Assembly: GCA_964513285.1 (NCBI GenBank) | Contig: CAZEML010000252.1 | Location: forward strand, 1-5,220 | Source: UBA11606 sp964513285 | GTDB lineage: Bacteria; Actinomycetota; Acidimicrobiia; Acidimicrobiales; Aldehydirespiratoraceae | Direction of reading: 5' to 3' | Length of the DNA stretch: 5,220 nucleotides | In this document: in pieces, positions 1-5,220 of the stretch | How the letters are laid out: each line of letters begins with the position of its first letter | Numbering within the stretch: position 1 is the first letter of the stretch | Notes under the pieces: generated by a model | What the model was told of the DNA's origin: nothing | Seen by the model: only the letters and a program-made list of their open reading frames with translations | Databases searched by the model: none | Position numbers and translations under genes: made by a program

Positions 1-544
1 CGTCGATCCGGATCCGGACCGACGAAATCGGTTCGACCTCGGGGAAGCCGGTCGCGGTGTAGACGAGCTGGGCGATCGCGTTCTCGAGAACCTCGGTGCC
101 GACGTCGATCGGCTCGCCGGCCTCGTCGAGCGCGGTGAGGTCGATGACAGCCACGTTCTCGTTGACGAAGGCCTCTGCCAGCTGGAACTCGCTCAACGCG
201 TTGAACCAGCCCTCCTCGATCTCGTCCTCGGTCCGGATGTCGGGAACATCGGGGCTGCGGAAGAGGAGGCCGATCTCCTGTTCGAAGCTCGCGTTGGCGT
301 CGATCTCACGCCCGACCGGTACGACGCGTGTGCCTTCGCCCTCGTTCCGCAGAAGGAAGATCTGCACCGGCTCGGCCCGGGGACCCTGCTCGGTCGTGGT
401 CGTGACCACGAGATCGCTCCGCAACACGTCGGGTAGCTGTTCGGAGTCGATGAGGGCGGCTTCGTCGTCGGTCGGGAGCGAGCAGGCCGCGAGCGCGGTG
501 ACCGCGACAGCGAGGATGGCGACGAGGTGGCGGATGCGGGTCAT
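1..544 (-). CDS. GerMN-domain lipoprotein, LpqB-like accessory of the MtrAB pair (3' end outside window)
   Basis: Secreted lipoprotein, probably held on the outer face of the membrane, where it may modulate the kinase encoded just upstream. The first 181 residues are visible. Residues 1-20 are a signal peptide (basic MTRIRH start, then a hydrophobic stretch) ending in the lipobox LAAC with lipidated Cys21. A polar, Thr-rich linker (about 22-58) leads to a GerMN-like domain from about residue 60: QIFLL, VPVGREI, then NENVAVIDLT (129-138) and NAIAQLVYTATGFPEV (155-170), the usual GerMN ending in which a final helix precedes the SSVRIRID strand. The ATG overlaps the kinase stop by 4 bp (ATGA), so translation is probably coupled. 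In mycobacteria LpqB follows MtrB, carries a GerMN-like region plus a beta-propeller, and affects MtrA phosphorylation. Whether a propeller is present here lies off the window. The family call is solid; the LpqB-like role is inferred from gene order. Confidence 0.88.
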   Translation of the reverse strand, partial: MTRIRHLVAILAVAVTALAACSLPTDDEAALIDSEQLPDVLRSDLVVTTTTEQGPRAEPVQIFLLRNEGEGTRVVPVGREIDANASFEQEIGLLFRSPDVPDIRTEDEIEEGWFNALSEFQLAEAFVNENVAVIDLTALDEAGEPIDVGTEVLENAIAQLVYTATGFPEVEPISSVRIRID

Positions 545-1965
545 GGCCACTCGCTTTCGTCGTCGTCGAGCGCATCGAGGTCGCCGACGGGGATCTGGAC
601 GACGAACCGGGCGCCGGATGCCCCGTCGGCTCGGTCCTCGACCCAGATCGTGCCGCCGTGGAGTCCGACATGCTCGGCGACGAGCGCCAACCCCAGTCCG
701 GAGCCGGTGCCCTGACCGCGGCGTCCTCCGGCGCTGCCGCGGGAGAAGCGGTCGAAGATCACGGCCCGTTCGTCGACCGGTACGCCTGGGCCTTCGTCTT
801 CCACGGCGATGAGGGCCCGGTCGCCCGCTTGTTGGACGATGACCTCGGTGGCGCCCGCGCCGTACTTCGCGGCGTTGTCGATCAGGTTCGAGACGACCTG
901 CGCCAGCCGCCGTTTGTCGCCGGCGATGACCAGGTGATCGATGTCGGGGACCCGGACCGACACCGAGTACGGCGAGTGACGGACCGTCTGGCGGACGAAC
1001 TCCACCAGGTCGATCGCTTCGGCGTGGAGGCGGGCGGTGCCGACGTCGTACCGGCTGATCTCGAGCAGGTCTTCGACGAGCACGGTGAAGCGGGACACGT
1101 CGTCGGTCAGGAGGTCGAGGGCGGTCTGGGACCGCTCGGGCATGTCGTTGCGACTGTTGTTGAGCACCTCGACCGAGGCGTTGAGGGTCATCAGCGGCGA
1201 GCGCAGCTCGTGGCTCACCTCGGACGCGAACCGAGCGTCGCGCTCGATGCGATCCTCCAACGATCGCGCCATCCCGTTGAAGCTCGCGGTGAGCGAGGCG
1301 AGGTCGGCATCGGCCGGCGGGTCGAGCCGTGTGTCGAGTTCGCCGGCAGCCAGGGACTCGGCCGCGATCCGGACCTCGGCCAGCGGTGTGAGGGCGCGGC
1401 GCGAAGCCCACGAACCGAGCGCGGCCGACAACAGCGTGGCCGCAGCCGCCACACCCATCACGATGATGCCGAGGGCGTTGAGCGTCGACTCCACGTCGGC
1501 GGTGTCGACCGCCTCGTAGTAGTCGGCGTCGAGGTTGGGCAGCGGGACGCCGTAGATGATGGTCGGCTCACCGTCGAGGCGGACCCGGATCTGCGCGGCT
1601 TGCCCGGCCTCGACCTGTTCGCGCAGCGAGTCGGGCACCGACTCCTGGTTGAACTCGAGGGTTCGGGCACCGCGCCACTCCGGCCCGATCCGCACCAGCG
1701 GCGAGGAGCGGTCGGTGATGGTCAAGGACTCGAAGATCTGCTCGACCTCGTCGATCTCGGTGTCGGGGCCGAGCCGCCCCCAGACCCGCTCGGCGTTGCG
1801 AGCCATGATCGCGAAGGTGCGTTCCTCGCGGTCTTCGACCAGGTTCTGGCGGGCCAGGGTCAAGGTGGAGAGCGCGATCGCCAACGACAGCAGGAGCCCG
1901 CCGGCCGCGTAGAGGCCGGTGATGCGGGCCCGGAGGCCGAGGCGACCCCACAGGCGCCGGAACAT
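541..1965 (-). CDS. mtrB: MtrB-like two-component sensor histidine kinase
   Basis: Membrane-bound kinase that autophosphorylates on His and passes phosphate to the response regulator encoded directly upstream. The 474 residues run as follows: cytoplasmic start, TM1 (about 15-38), an extracytoplasmic sensor segment of about 120 residues (39-160) with no fold I recognise, TM2 (about 164-187), HAMP (about 188-241), a HisKA domain with SHELRSP and phospho-acceptor His252, then HATPase_c with N-box SNLIDNAAKYG (Asn364), G1 DEGPGVP (390-396), F-box IFDRFSRG (403-410) and G2 GTGSGLGLALV (419-429). All catalytic motifs are intact. The RFASEVSHELRSP stretch and LVEDLLEISRYDVG (297-310) read like MtrB, although mycobacterial MtrB is about 90 residues longer. 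The C-terminus ends in a very acidic tail (DDDESEWP). The ATG lies 2 bp after the regulator's stop with no visible Shine-Dalgarno, so coupling is likely. Kinase identity is certain; MtrB orthology is likely. Confidence 0.95.
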   Translation of the reverse strand: MFRRLWGRLGLRARITGLYAAGGLLLSLAIALSTLTLARQNLVEDREERTFAIMARNAERVWGRLGPDTEIDEVEQIFESLTITDRSSPLVRIGPEWRGARTLEFNQESVPDSLREQVEAGQAAQIRVRLDGEPTIIYGVPLPNLDADYYEAVDTADVESTLNALGIIVMGVAAAATLLSAALGSWASRRALTPLAEVRIAAESLAAGELDTRLDPPADADLASLTASFNGMARSLEDRIERDARFASEVSHELRSPLMTLNASVEVLNNSRNDMPERSQTALDLLTDDVSRFTVLVEDLLEISRYDVGTARLHAEAIDLVEFVRQTVRHSPYSVSVRVPDIDHLVIAGDKRRLAQVVSNLIDNAAKYGAGATEVIVQQAGDRALIAVEDEGPGVPVDERAVIFDRFSRGSAGGRRGQGTGSGLGLALVAEHVGLHGGTIWVEDRADGASGARFVVQIPVGDLDALDDDESEWP

Positions 1966-1967
1966 GC

Positions 1968-2648
1968 TCAGGACTGGAGCTTGTAGCCCAGCCCGCGGAC
2001 CGTCACCACATAGCGGGGGTTGGCCGCATCGGGCTCGATCTTGGTGCGCAGCCGGCGCACGTGGACATCGACGAGGCGGCCATCGCCGAAGTAGCCGTAG
2101 CCCCAGACCCGTTCGAGCAACACCTCGCGACTGAGGACCCGGCCCGGGTTGGTCGCCAACTCCACGAGGAGGCGGAACTCGGTCTTGGTCAGGTGGACTT
2201 CCTCGCCGGCGAGGCGGACGACGCCCTCCTCGGGGATGATCTCGAGGTCACCGAACACCATCTGCGGCGCCGCGGGATCGGCGGACCGGGACCGGCGTAG
2301 CAACGCCCGGATCCGGGCCGACAGTTCCTTGGGAGCGAAGGGCTTGGTGAGGTAGTCGTCGGCACCGGCTTCGAGGCCGGCCACCACGTCGTGGGTGTCG
2401 GCGCGAGCGGTGACCATCACGATCGGGACATCGCTGACCCGGCGAATCGACCGGCAGACGTCGAAGCCGTCGATGCCGGGCAGCATGATGTCGATCAGCA
2501 CGACGTCGGCCGCTTGGGCGGTGAACGCGTTCAGCGCGTCCTCGCCGCTCTCGGCCTCCTCGACCGTCCAGCCCTCGTCCTCGAGCGCGAGCCGGACCGC
2601 CGTACGAATGCGCTCGTCGTCTTCAACCGTCAGGATCCGCGTTCCCAT
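1968..2648 (-). CDS. mtrA: MtrA-like OmpR/PhoB-family response regulator
   Basis: DNA-binding transcription factor switched on by phosphotransfer from the downstream kinase. The 226 residues hold a receiver domain (about 1-118) with acidic pocket EDD (9-11), phospho-acceptor Asp53 in IDIMLPG, switch Thr80 and conserved Lys102 (TKPF). A winged-helix effector domain (about 130-226) follows, with LTKTEFRLLVELA, REVLLERVWGYGYFGD, recognition helix RLVDVHVRRLRTKIE and C-terminal wing VVTVRGLGYKLQS. The block ADDYLTKPFAPKELSARIRA and the ending TVRGLGYK closely follow actinobacterial MtrA, which controls cell division, wall remodelling and osmotic responses in mycobacteria and corynebacteria. It starts 57 bp after the phosphatase gene and is first of the regulator-kinase-lipoprotein trio. 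No Shine-Dalgarno or strong promoter is visible before the ATG. It may share the upstream transcript or have its own promoter in the 57-bp gap. Target genes cannot be read from this window. Confidence 0.95.
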   Translation of the reverse strand: MGTRILTVEDDERIRTAVRLALEDEGWTVEEAESGEDALNAFTAQAADVVLIDIMLPGIDGFDVCRSIRRVSDVPIVMVTARADTHDVVAGLEAGADDYLTKPFAPKELSARIRALLRRSRSADPAAPQMVFGDLEIIPEEGVVRLAGEEVHLTKTEFRLLVELATNPGRVLSREVLLERVWGYGYFGDGRLVDVHVRRLRTKIEPDAANPRYVVTVRGLGYKLQS

Positions 2649-2705
2649 CGCGCCGATGCTTGCAGATCTGGACCCCTCGCGGGGTGCAGCTCGGCAAATC
2701 GCAGG
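2649..2705 (-). promoter_or_regulatory. Intergenic leader of the mtrA-like gene, no clear promoter
   Basis: The 57-bp gap separates the phosphatase stop from the ATG of the response regulator. It holds one compact GC hairpin (2672-2685) and the palindrome AGATCT (2664-2669). I see no convincing -10/-35 pair. The best -10-like hexamer is AAGCAT, 7 nt before the ATG on the minus strand, which would give a near-leaderless mRNA but is a poor match. There is no Shine-Dalgarno. The gap therefore either carries read-through from the upstream genes or has a promoter I cannot recognise. Confidence 0.35.
2672..2685 (-). other. Small GC hairpin with GNRA-type loop between phosphatase and mtrA-like gene
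   Basis: Read on the minus strand, ACCCC-GCGA-GGGGT forms a perfect 5-bp stem closed by GCGA, a GNRA tetraloop. It begins 20 nt after the phosphatase stop and ends 23 nt before the next ATG. Flanking GCTGC and GCAAGC could extend the stem across an internal loop. No T-run follows, so it is not a standard intrinsic terminator. It could be an mRNA-processing or pausing element, or could simply separate the two halves of the left arm. The function is unknown. Confidence 0.4.
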
Positions 2706-3476
2706 TCAGCGAGCGGCGACCCGGTCGTGGAGTTCGGTGAAGATCGCCGGGGCGGCGGCGATGAAGGCCCCTCCGCTGGAGCGGTGGTCCGCGGTTCGGC
2801 CGCCGGCTTCGCGGATCACGAGGCCGCCTGCTGCGATGTCCCAGTCGCTCACGCCGCGCTCGTAGTAGGCATCGAGACGACCGGCGGCGACCGCACAGCA
2901 GTCGAGGGCGGCGCCCCCGAACCGACGGATGTCGGCGATGTCGGGAAGCAGGCTCGAGAGCAGCGCAGCTTGTTCGGCGCGGACGTCGGGTTGGTAGTTG
3001 AAGCCGGTACCGACGAGGGCGTGGGCGAGGTCGACCGGCGCGGAGACCTCGAGCCGTTCGCCGTTGCAGAACGCTCCACCGCCGAGGGTCGCTTCGAAGC
3101 GCTCGCCGCGGACGACGTCGTGCACGACGCCGACCGAGTCGACGCCGTCGATACGGGCGGCGATCGAGACCGAGAAGCCGGGGAGATCGCGAATGAAGTT
3201 GGTGGTGCCGTCGATCGGATCGATCACCCACGTGACACCGGTCGAGGACGGCTTGTTCGCGCCCTCCTCGCCGAGCAACCCGTCGTCGGGGCGAGCGTCG
3301 AGCAGCAGCGCCACGATCGTCTCCTCGGACCACGTGTCGACGACGGTGACCATGTCGGTCGCGCTGGACTTGGTGTCGATCCCGAGTTCGGCCCGATCGG
3401 GGGCGGCCAGGGTCGGCGCGACCGCGTCGGCGGCGGCGTTGGCGAGGGCCATGAGGTCGGCGAGGGGAGGGGTCAT
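2706..3476 (-). CDS. Inositol monophosphatase family protein (SuhB/IMPase-like)
   Basis: Cytoplasmic Mg2+-dependent sugar-phosphate phosphatase, most simply hydrolysing inositol 1-phosphate to myo-inositol. The protein has 256 residues, normal for the family. Visible active-site parts are the N-terminal substrate region TKSSATDMVTVVD (35-47, Asp47), the metal ligand motif GEEG (69-72), the family signature WVIDPIDGTTNF (83-94, with Asp86 and Asp89 as metal ligands), GGAALDCCAVAAGRLDAY (187-204) and the C-terminal WDIAAGG (212-218, Asp213). All metal ligands are present. The ATG overlaps the TGA of the upstream membrane-protein gene (TGATG), which supports this start over longer in-frame options. 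Relatives also act on histidinol phosphate, fructose 1,6-bisphosphate or PAP, and the sequence alone does not settle the substrate. Co-location with a mannosyl-phospholipid enzyme mildly favours inositol. Confidence 0.92.
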   Translation of the reverse strand: MTPPLADLMALANAAADAVAPTLAAPDRAELGIDTKSSATDMVTVVDTWSEETIVALLLDARPDDGLLGEEGANKPSSTGVTWVIDPIDGTTNFIRDLPGFSVSIAARIDGVDSVGVVHDVVRGERFEATLGGGAFCNGERLEVSAPVDLAHALVGTGFNYQPDVRAEQAALLSSLLPDIADIRRFGGAALDCCAVAAGRLDAYYERGVSDWDIAAGGLVIREAGGRTADHRSSGGAFIAAAPAIFTELHDRVAAR

Positions 3477-3769
3477 CAGGACTCGGCGCGGCGGGCGGCC
3501 TCGGTGGCCTCCCATTCGCTCATCGCCCGGAGGGTGAGCACCGCGACGATCGCCACGCCTGCGGCGGCCCCGATCGCCGACGCGACGCCCACGAAGCCGG
3601 CGACCGTCGTGCAGCCGTCGTCGCATTGGAGGTCCATCACGGCGTAGCCGATCAGTCCGCCGCACAGCCCGGCGATCACGATGGCGACCACGGCGAGGAT
3701 GCGGGCGAGCAGGGGAGGAGCGGCGCTCTCGGCGCTCGGCTGGGGCGAAGGTCCGGCGGGGGAGGTCAT
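3476..3769 (-). CDS. Small two-helix membrane protein of unknown function
   Basis: I do not recognise this 97-residue protein. It has a Pro/Ser-rich N-terminal tail (1-18), a first transmembrane helix (about 21-45, LLARILAVVAIVIAGL onward), a short loop holding CDDGC (Cys49 and Cys53), a second Gly/Ala-rich helix (about 55-81), and a charged C-terminal tail (MSEWEATEAARRAES). With both ends inside, the two cysteines would sit outside and could form a disulfide. The start was chosen for three reasons: the hydrophobic pattern begins soon after it, it lies 8 nt after a -10-like box, and the reading frame further upstream is only antisense to the glycosyltransferase. It is first in the leftward gene set, and its stop overlaps the phosphatase start, so the two are probably co-translated. 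It could be a membrane partner of the phosphatase, but nothing in the sequence shows that. Confidence 0.75.
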   Translation of the reverse strand: MTSPAGPSPQPSAESAAPPLLARILAVVAIVIAGLCGGLIGYAVMDLQCDDGCTTVAGFVGVASAIGAAAGVAIVAVLTLRAMSEWEATEAARRAES

Positions 3770-3777
3770 CGTCGCAA

Positions 3778-3783
3778 AGTCTA
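3778..3783 (-). promoter_or_regulatory. -10 box of the leftward gene set
   Basis: On the minus strand TAGACT fits the actinobacterial TANNNT -10 pattern and ends 8 nt before the ATG at 3769. Transcription would start within 0-2 nt of the start codon, giving a leaderless mRNA and explaining the missing Shine-Dalgarno. The -35 region at the usual spacing (CCGACC, 3806-3801) matches TTGACA only at GAC. Confidence 0.5.
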
Positions 3784-3820
3784 CCGATGGGTGTTCACCA
3801 GGTCGGCGTCGGACACACCG

Positions 3821-3826
3821 TAGAGT
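3821..3826 (+). promoter_or_regulatory. -10 box of the rightward gene set
   Basis: TAGAGT fits TANNNT and ends 9 nt before the GTG at 3836, so the predicted transcript begins at or within about 3 nt of the start codon. Its first three bases are also an in-frame TAG stop, which makes the GTG at 3836 the only available start. No recognisable -35 hexamer lies at standard spacing, and the space for it overlaps that of the opposing promoter. Confidence 0.5.
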
Positions 3827-3835
3827 TGGCGCCTC

Positions 3836-4558
3836 GTGCGCTGCCTGGTTGTTCTCCCGACCTATGACGAAGCCGACAACATCGTCGAGGTGTTGGAGCG
3901 GCTGCGCGCTGCGGTGCCCGATGTGTCGGTCCTCGTGGTCGACGATTCGAGCCCCGACGGCACCGCCGATCTGGTCGAGTCGGTGGCCGACCGCCTCGGG
4001 CCGGTGTCGGTCATGCGACGCCCGGCGAAGTCCGGGCTGGGCTCGGCGTACCGCGACGGTTTCCGCCGTGGGCTGCAAGAGGGCTTCGACGTCCTCGTCG
4101 AGATGGACTCGGACCTGTCGCACGACCCCGCGGCGCTGCCGACCCTGCTCGCCGCGGTCGAGGGCGGTGCTGCGCTGGGGCTCGGGAGCCGCTACATCCC
4201 CGGCGGCTCGATCCCGGACTGGTCGTGGCACCGGCGGGCGCTGTCGCGCTGGGGCAACCGCTACGCCGCCGCGGTGCTCGGAAACCGGCTCGCCGACGCC
4301 ACCAGCGGGTACCGGGCGTACGCCGCTTCCGCCCTCGCCGAGATCGACTTCCACACCGTGCAGGCCGACGGCTACGGCTTCCAGATCGAGATGGCGTATC
4401 GCGTGTTGCGCTCGGGCGGGCACGTCGAGGAAGTCCCGATCTCGTTCACCGATCGGATCCGAGGTGAGTCGAAGATGTCGGGTCGCATCGTCGTCGAGGC
4501 GCTCGTCCTCGTGACCTGGTGGGGGATCCGCGACCGAGTGCTCAGGTTGGGTCGCTGA
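3836..4558 (+). CDS. ppm1: Polyprenol monophosphomannose synthase (DPM1/Ppm-type GT2 glycosyltransferase)
   Basis: Transfers mannose from GDP-mannose to polyprenyl phosphate on the inner face of the membrane. This makes the lipid-linked donor used by GT-C mannosyltransferases for lipoglycans and protein O-mannosylation in actinobacteria. It is 240 residues, a stand-alone catalytic domain. It opens with VVLPTYDEADN (5-15), followed by nucleotide-binding VVDDSSPDG (34-42), the metal-binding DSD in EMDSDLSHDP (89-98), GSRYIPGG (117-124), SGYRAY (157-162), GYGFQIEMAYR (179-189) and the C-terminal FTDRIRGESKMSGRIVVEA (204-222). This pattern is diagnostic of DPM1-like enzymes. There is no C-terminal membrane-anchor pair and no fused acyltransferase domain as in M. 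tuberculosis Ppm1. The GTG start is fixed by the in-frame TAG at 3821. The gene is divergent from the membrane protein/phosphatase pair and is followed by the HTH gene. A different sugar donor or acceptor is possible but less likely. Confidence 0.93.
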   Translation: MRCLVVLPTYDEADNIVEVLERLRAAVPDVSVLVVDDSSPDGTADLVESVADRLGPVSVMRRPAKSGLGSAYRDGFRRGLQEGFDVLVEMDSDLSHDPAALPTLLAAVEGGAALGLGSRYIPGGSIPDWSWHRRALSRWGNRYAAAVLGNRLADATSGYRAYAASALAEIDFHTVQADGYGFQIEMAYRVLRSGGHVEEVPISFTDRIRGESKMSGRIVVEALVLVTWWGIRDRVLRLGR

Positions 4559-4574
4559 ACGCCGATGGTTCGCC

Positions 4575-5220
4575 ATGCGAACCGATACGGCCACGCTCGT
4601 TCCGCCGCGCCGTCTGGGCGCCCTGCTGCGCCAGTCGCGAGTCGCCGCCGGCCAGTCGCTCGAGAGCCTCGCCCGTCCTGATCTGACCGTCGTCGATCTC
4701 GACGACATCGAGCACGGCCGCCGTCTCGTCGACGACGAGCTGTTGCAGCGGTTGGTCGGGCTGTACGGCGTCGAGGACGCCAACCTGTTGCCGGAGCGCT
4801 CGCAGCTGGTGATCGATCTCGACGAGGGCCGCATCGCCATCGACGAGTCCGATCTCGAGACCGGTGAACTGTCCGGGGCCGACGCGGTTCTCGCCCGGTA
4901 TCTCGCCCTCGTGTACCACCTCCGCGAGCTGCCGCTCGGGAGTGCGATCGCCCTCCGGGACCTCGACCTCGACGTGTTGAGTTCGGCCCTCGAACTCGGC
5001 ACCGACGAGGTCACCCGCCGCCTGCAGGGGCTGATGGAGGACGAGGACGCGATCGCTCGCGATCAGCGTCGGATCCGGCGGCGCATGCTGCTCCCGCTGG
5101 TCGGCGTCGTCATCGCGGCCGTGTCCGGGGGTGCGCTTCTCCTCGTCGCCGAGTCCGACGCGCCGAACGAGCCGGCTCGGGGTACCGCCCAGGCGGACGC
5201 GCCCGCGCGGGTCGACGCCT
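4575..5220 (+). CDS. Membrane-anchored helix-turn-helix protein (3' end outside window)
   Basis: No named family is recognised for this gene, which is open to the right edge (215 residues visible). Residues 12-66 read like an XRE/Cro-type HTH: LGALLRQSRVAAGQSLESLA, then DLDDIEHGRR, then LLQRLVGLYGV. The stretch between second and third helices (RPDLTVVD) is shorter than usual, so DNA binding is uncertain. A middle region (about 78-160) holds an acidic segment, VIDLDEGRIAID, and a helical part with LDVLSSALELGTDEVTRRLQGLM (133-154) that could be a second helical or winged-helix unit. A basic stop-transfer patch (RDQRRIRRR, 162-170) precedes one transmembrane helix (171-191) and an Ala/Pro-rich extracytoplasmic stretch. 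The topology resembles RodZ (HTH inside, one TM, tail outside). It lies 16 bp after the synthase stop and is probably co-transcribed. The start at 4575 has only a weak GATGG 6 nt upstream. The frame is supported by the HTH match, the TM helix and codon bias. Confidence 0.82.
   Translation, partial: MRTDTATLVPPRRLGALLRQSRVAAGQSLESLARPDLTVVDLDDIEHGRRLVDDELLQRLVGLYGVEDANLLPERSQLVIDLDEGRIAIDESDLETGELSGADAVLARYLALVYHLRELPLGSAIALRDLDLDVLSSALELGTDEVTRRLQGLMEDEDAIARDQRRIRRRMLLPLVGVVIAAVSGGALLLVAESDAPNEPARGTAQADAPARVDA

Noticed and set aside
96..812. 238-residue open frame on the plus strand at the left edge
   Set aside because: Runs opposite both the GerMN lipoprotein and the kinase end; the Ser/Arg-rich translation has no domain, whereas the minus-strand frames show lipobox, GerMN and HATPase motifs.
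658..1986. 442-residue open frame on the plus strand opposite the histidine kinase
   Set aside because: It lies fully antisense to a kinase with every catalytic motif. Its translation is low-complexity (Val/Gly/Asp/Arg-rich) with no domain; GC-rich codon bias leaves such frames open.
2672..2685. Intrinsic terminator for the phosphatase gene
   Set aside because: The hairpin stem is only 5 bp and no T-run follows on the minus strand, so it is reported as a hairpin of unknown role.
2391..3647. 418-residue open frame on the plus strand opposite the response regulator and phosphatase
   Set aside because: Antisense shadow crossing three real genes and their junctions, with biased composition and no recognisable domain.
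3681..4514. 277-residue open frame on the plus strand overlapping the mannose synthase
   Set aside because: Out-of-frame shadow with Arg/Ser/Pro-rich composition; the 3836 frame carries the full DPM1 motif set.
4565..4567. ATG 10 bases before the chosen start of the HTH gene
   Set aside because: It is in a different frame that yields Arg/Ala-rich noise, while the frame from 4575 gives the HTH match and a clean TM helix.
3770..5014. Upstream extension of the small membrane protein frame to a 512-residue protein
   Set aside because: The extension is antisense to the glycosyltransferase and the HTH gene and reads as Arg/Ser-rich, His/Arg/Val-rich noise. Only the last 97 codons show membrane-protein character, and the -10 box supports the short start.

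Overview
This is a GC-rich, gene-dense stretch of what looks like an actinobacterial chromosome. Four things point that way: strong G/C bias at third codon positions, a response regulator and kinase that read like MtrA/MtrB, a GerMN lipoprotein directly behind them, and a stand-alone polyprenol-phosphate mannose synthase. The shortened MtrB-like kinase and the membrane-anchored helix-turn-helix protein at the right edge suggest a lineage outside the Mycobacteriales, possibly Acidimicrobiia (Ilumatobacter-like). That placement is inference from memory of family patterns and was not checked by search.

Layout. Two gene sets diverge from a 66-bp intergenic region (3770-3835). Leftward (minus strand) run a 97-residue two-helix membrane protein (3476-3769), an inositol monophosphatase family enzyme (2706-3476), a 57-bp gap holding a small GC hairpin, an MtrA-like response regulator (1968-2648), an MtrB-like histidine kinase (541-1965), and a GerMN-domain lipoprotein that leaves the window at base 1. 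Rightward (plus strand) run a DPM1/Ppm-type glycosyltransferase (3836-4558) and, 16 bp later, an HTH protein with one transmembrane helix that runs off the right edge (4575 onward). Gene junctions are tight: TGATG overlap, 2-bp gap and ATGA overlap on the left arm. No start has a convincing Shine-Dalgarno sequence. Both divergent genes have a TAGANT -10-like box 8-9 nt before the start codon, the pattern expected for leaderless mRNAs.

How the genes may work together. The three leftmost genes form a complete envelope-stress/cell-cycle type signalling set: sensor kinase, DNA-binding regulator and accessory lipoprotein, equivalent to MtrAB-LpqB. The centre pairs an enzyme that may release free inositol with one that makes the lipid-linked mannose donor. 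In actinobacteria both feed mannosylated phosphoinositides and mannosylated envelope material, so the window has a cell-envelope theme, although co-regulation is not shown. I saw no mobile element, CRISPR array, tRNA or rRNA, and nothing that amounts to a clearly new system. The least explained genes are the membrane-anchored HTH protein and the small membrane protein.
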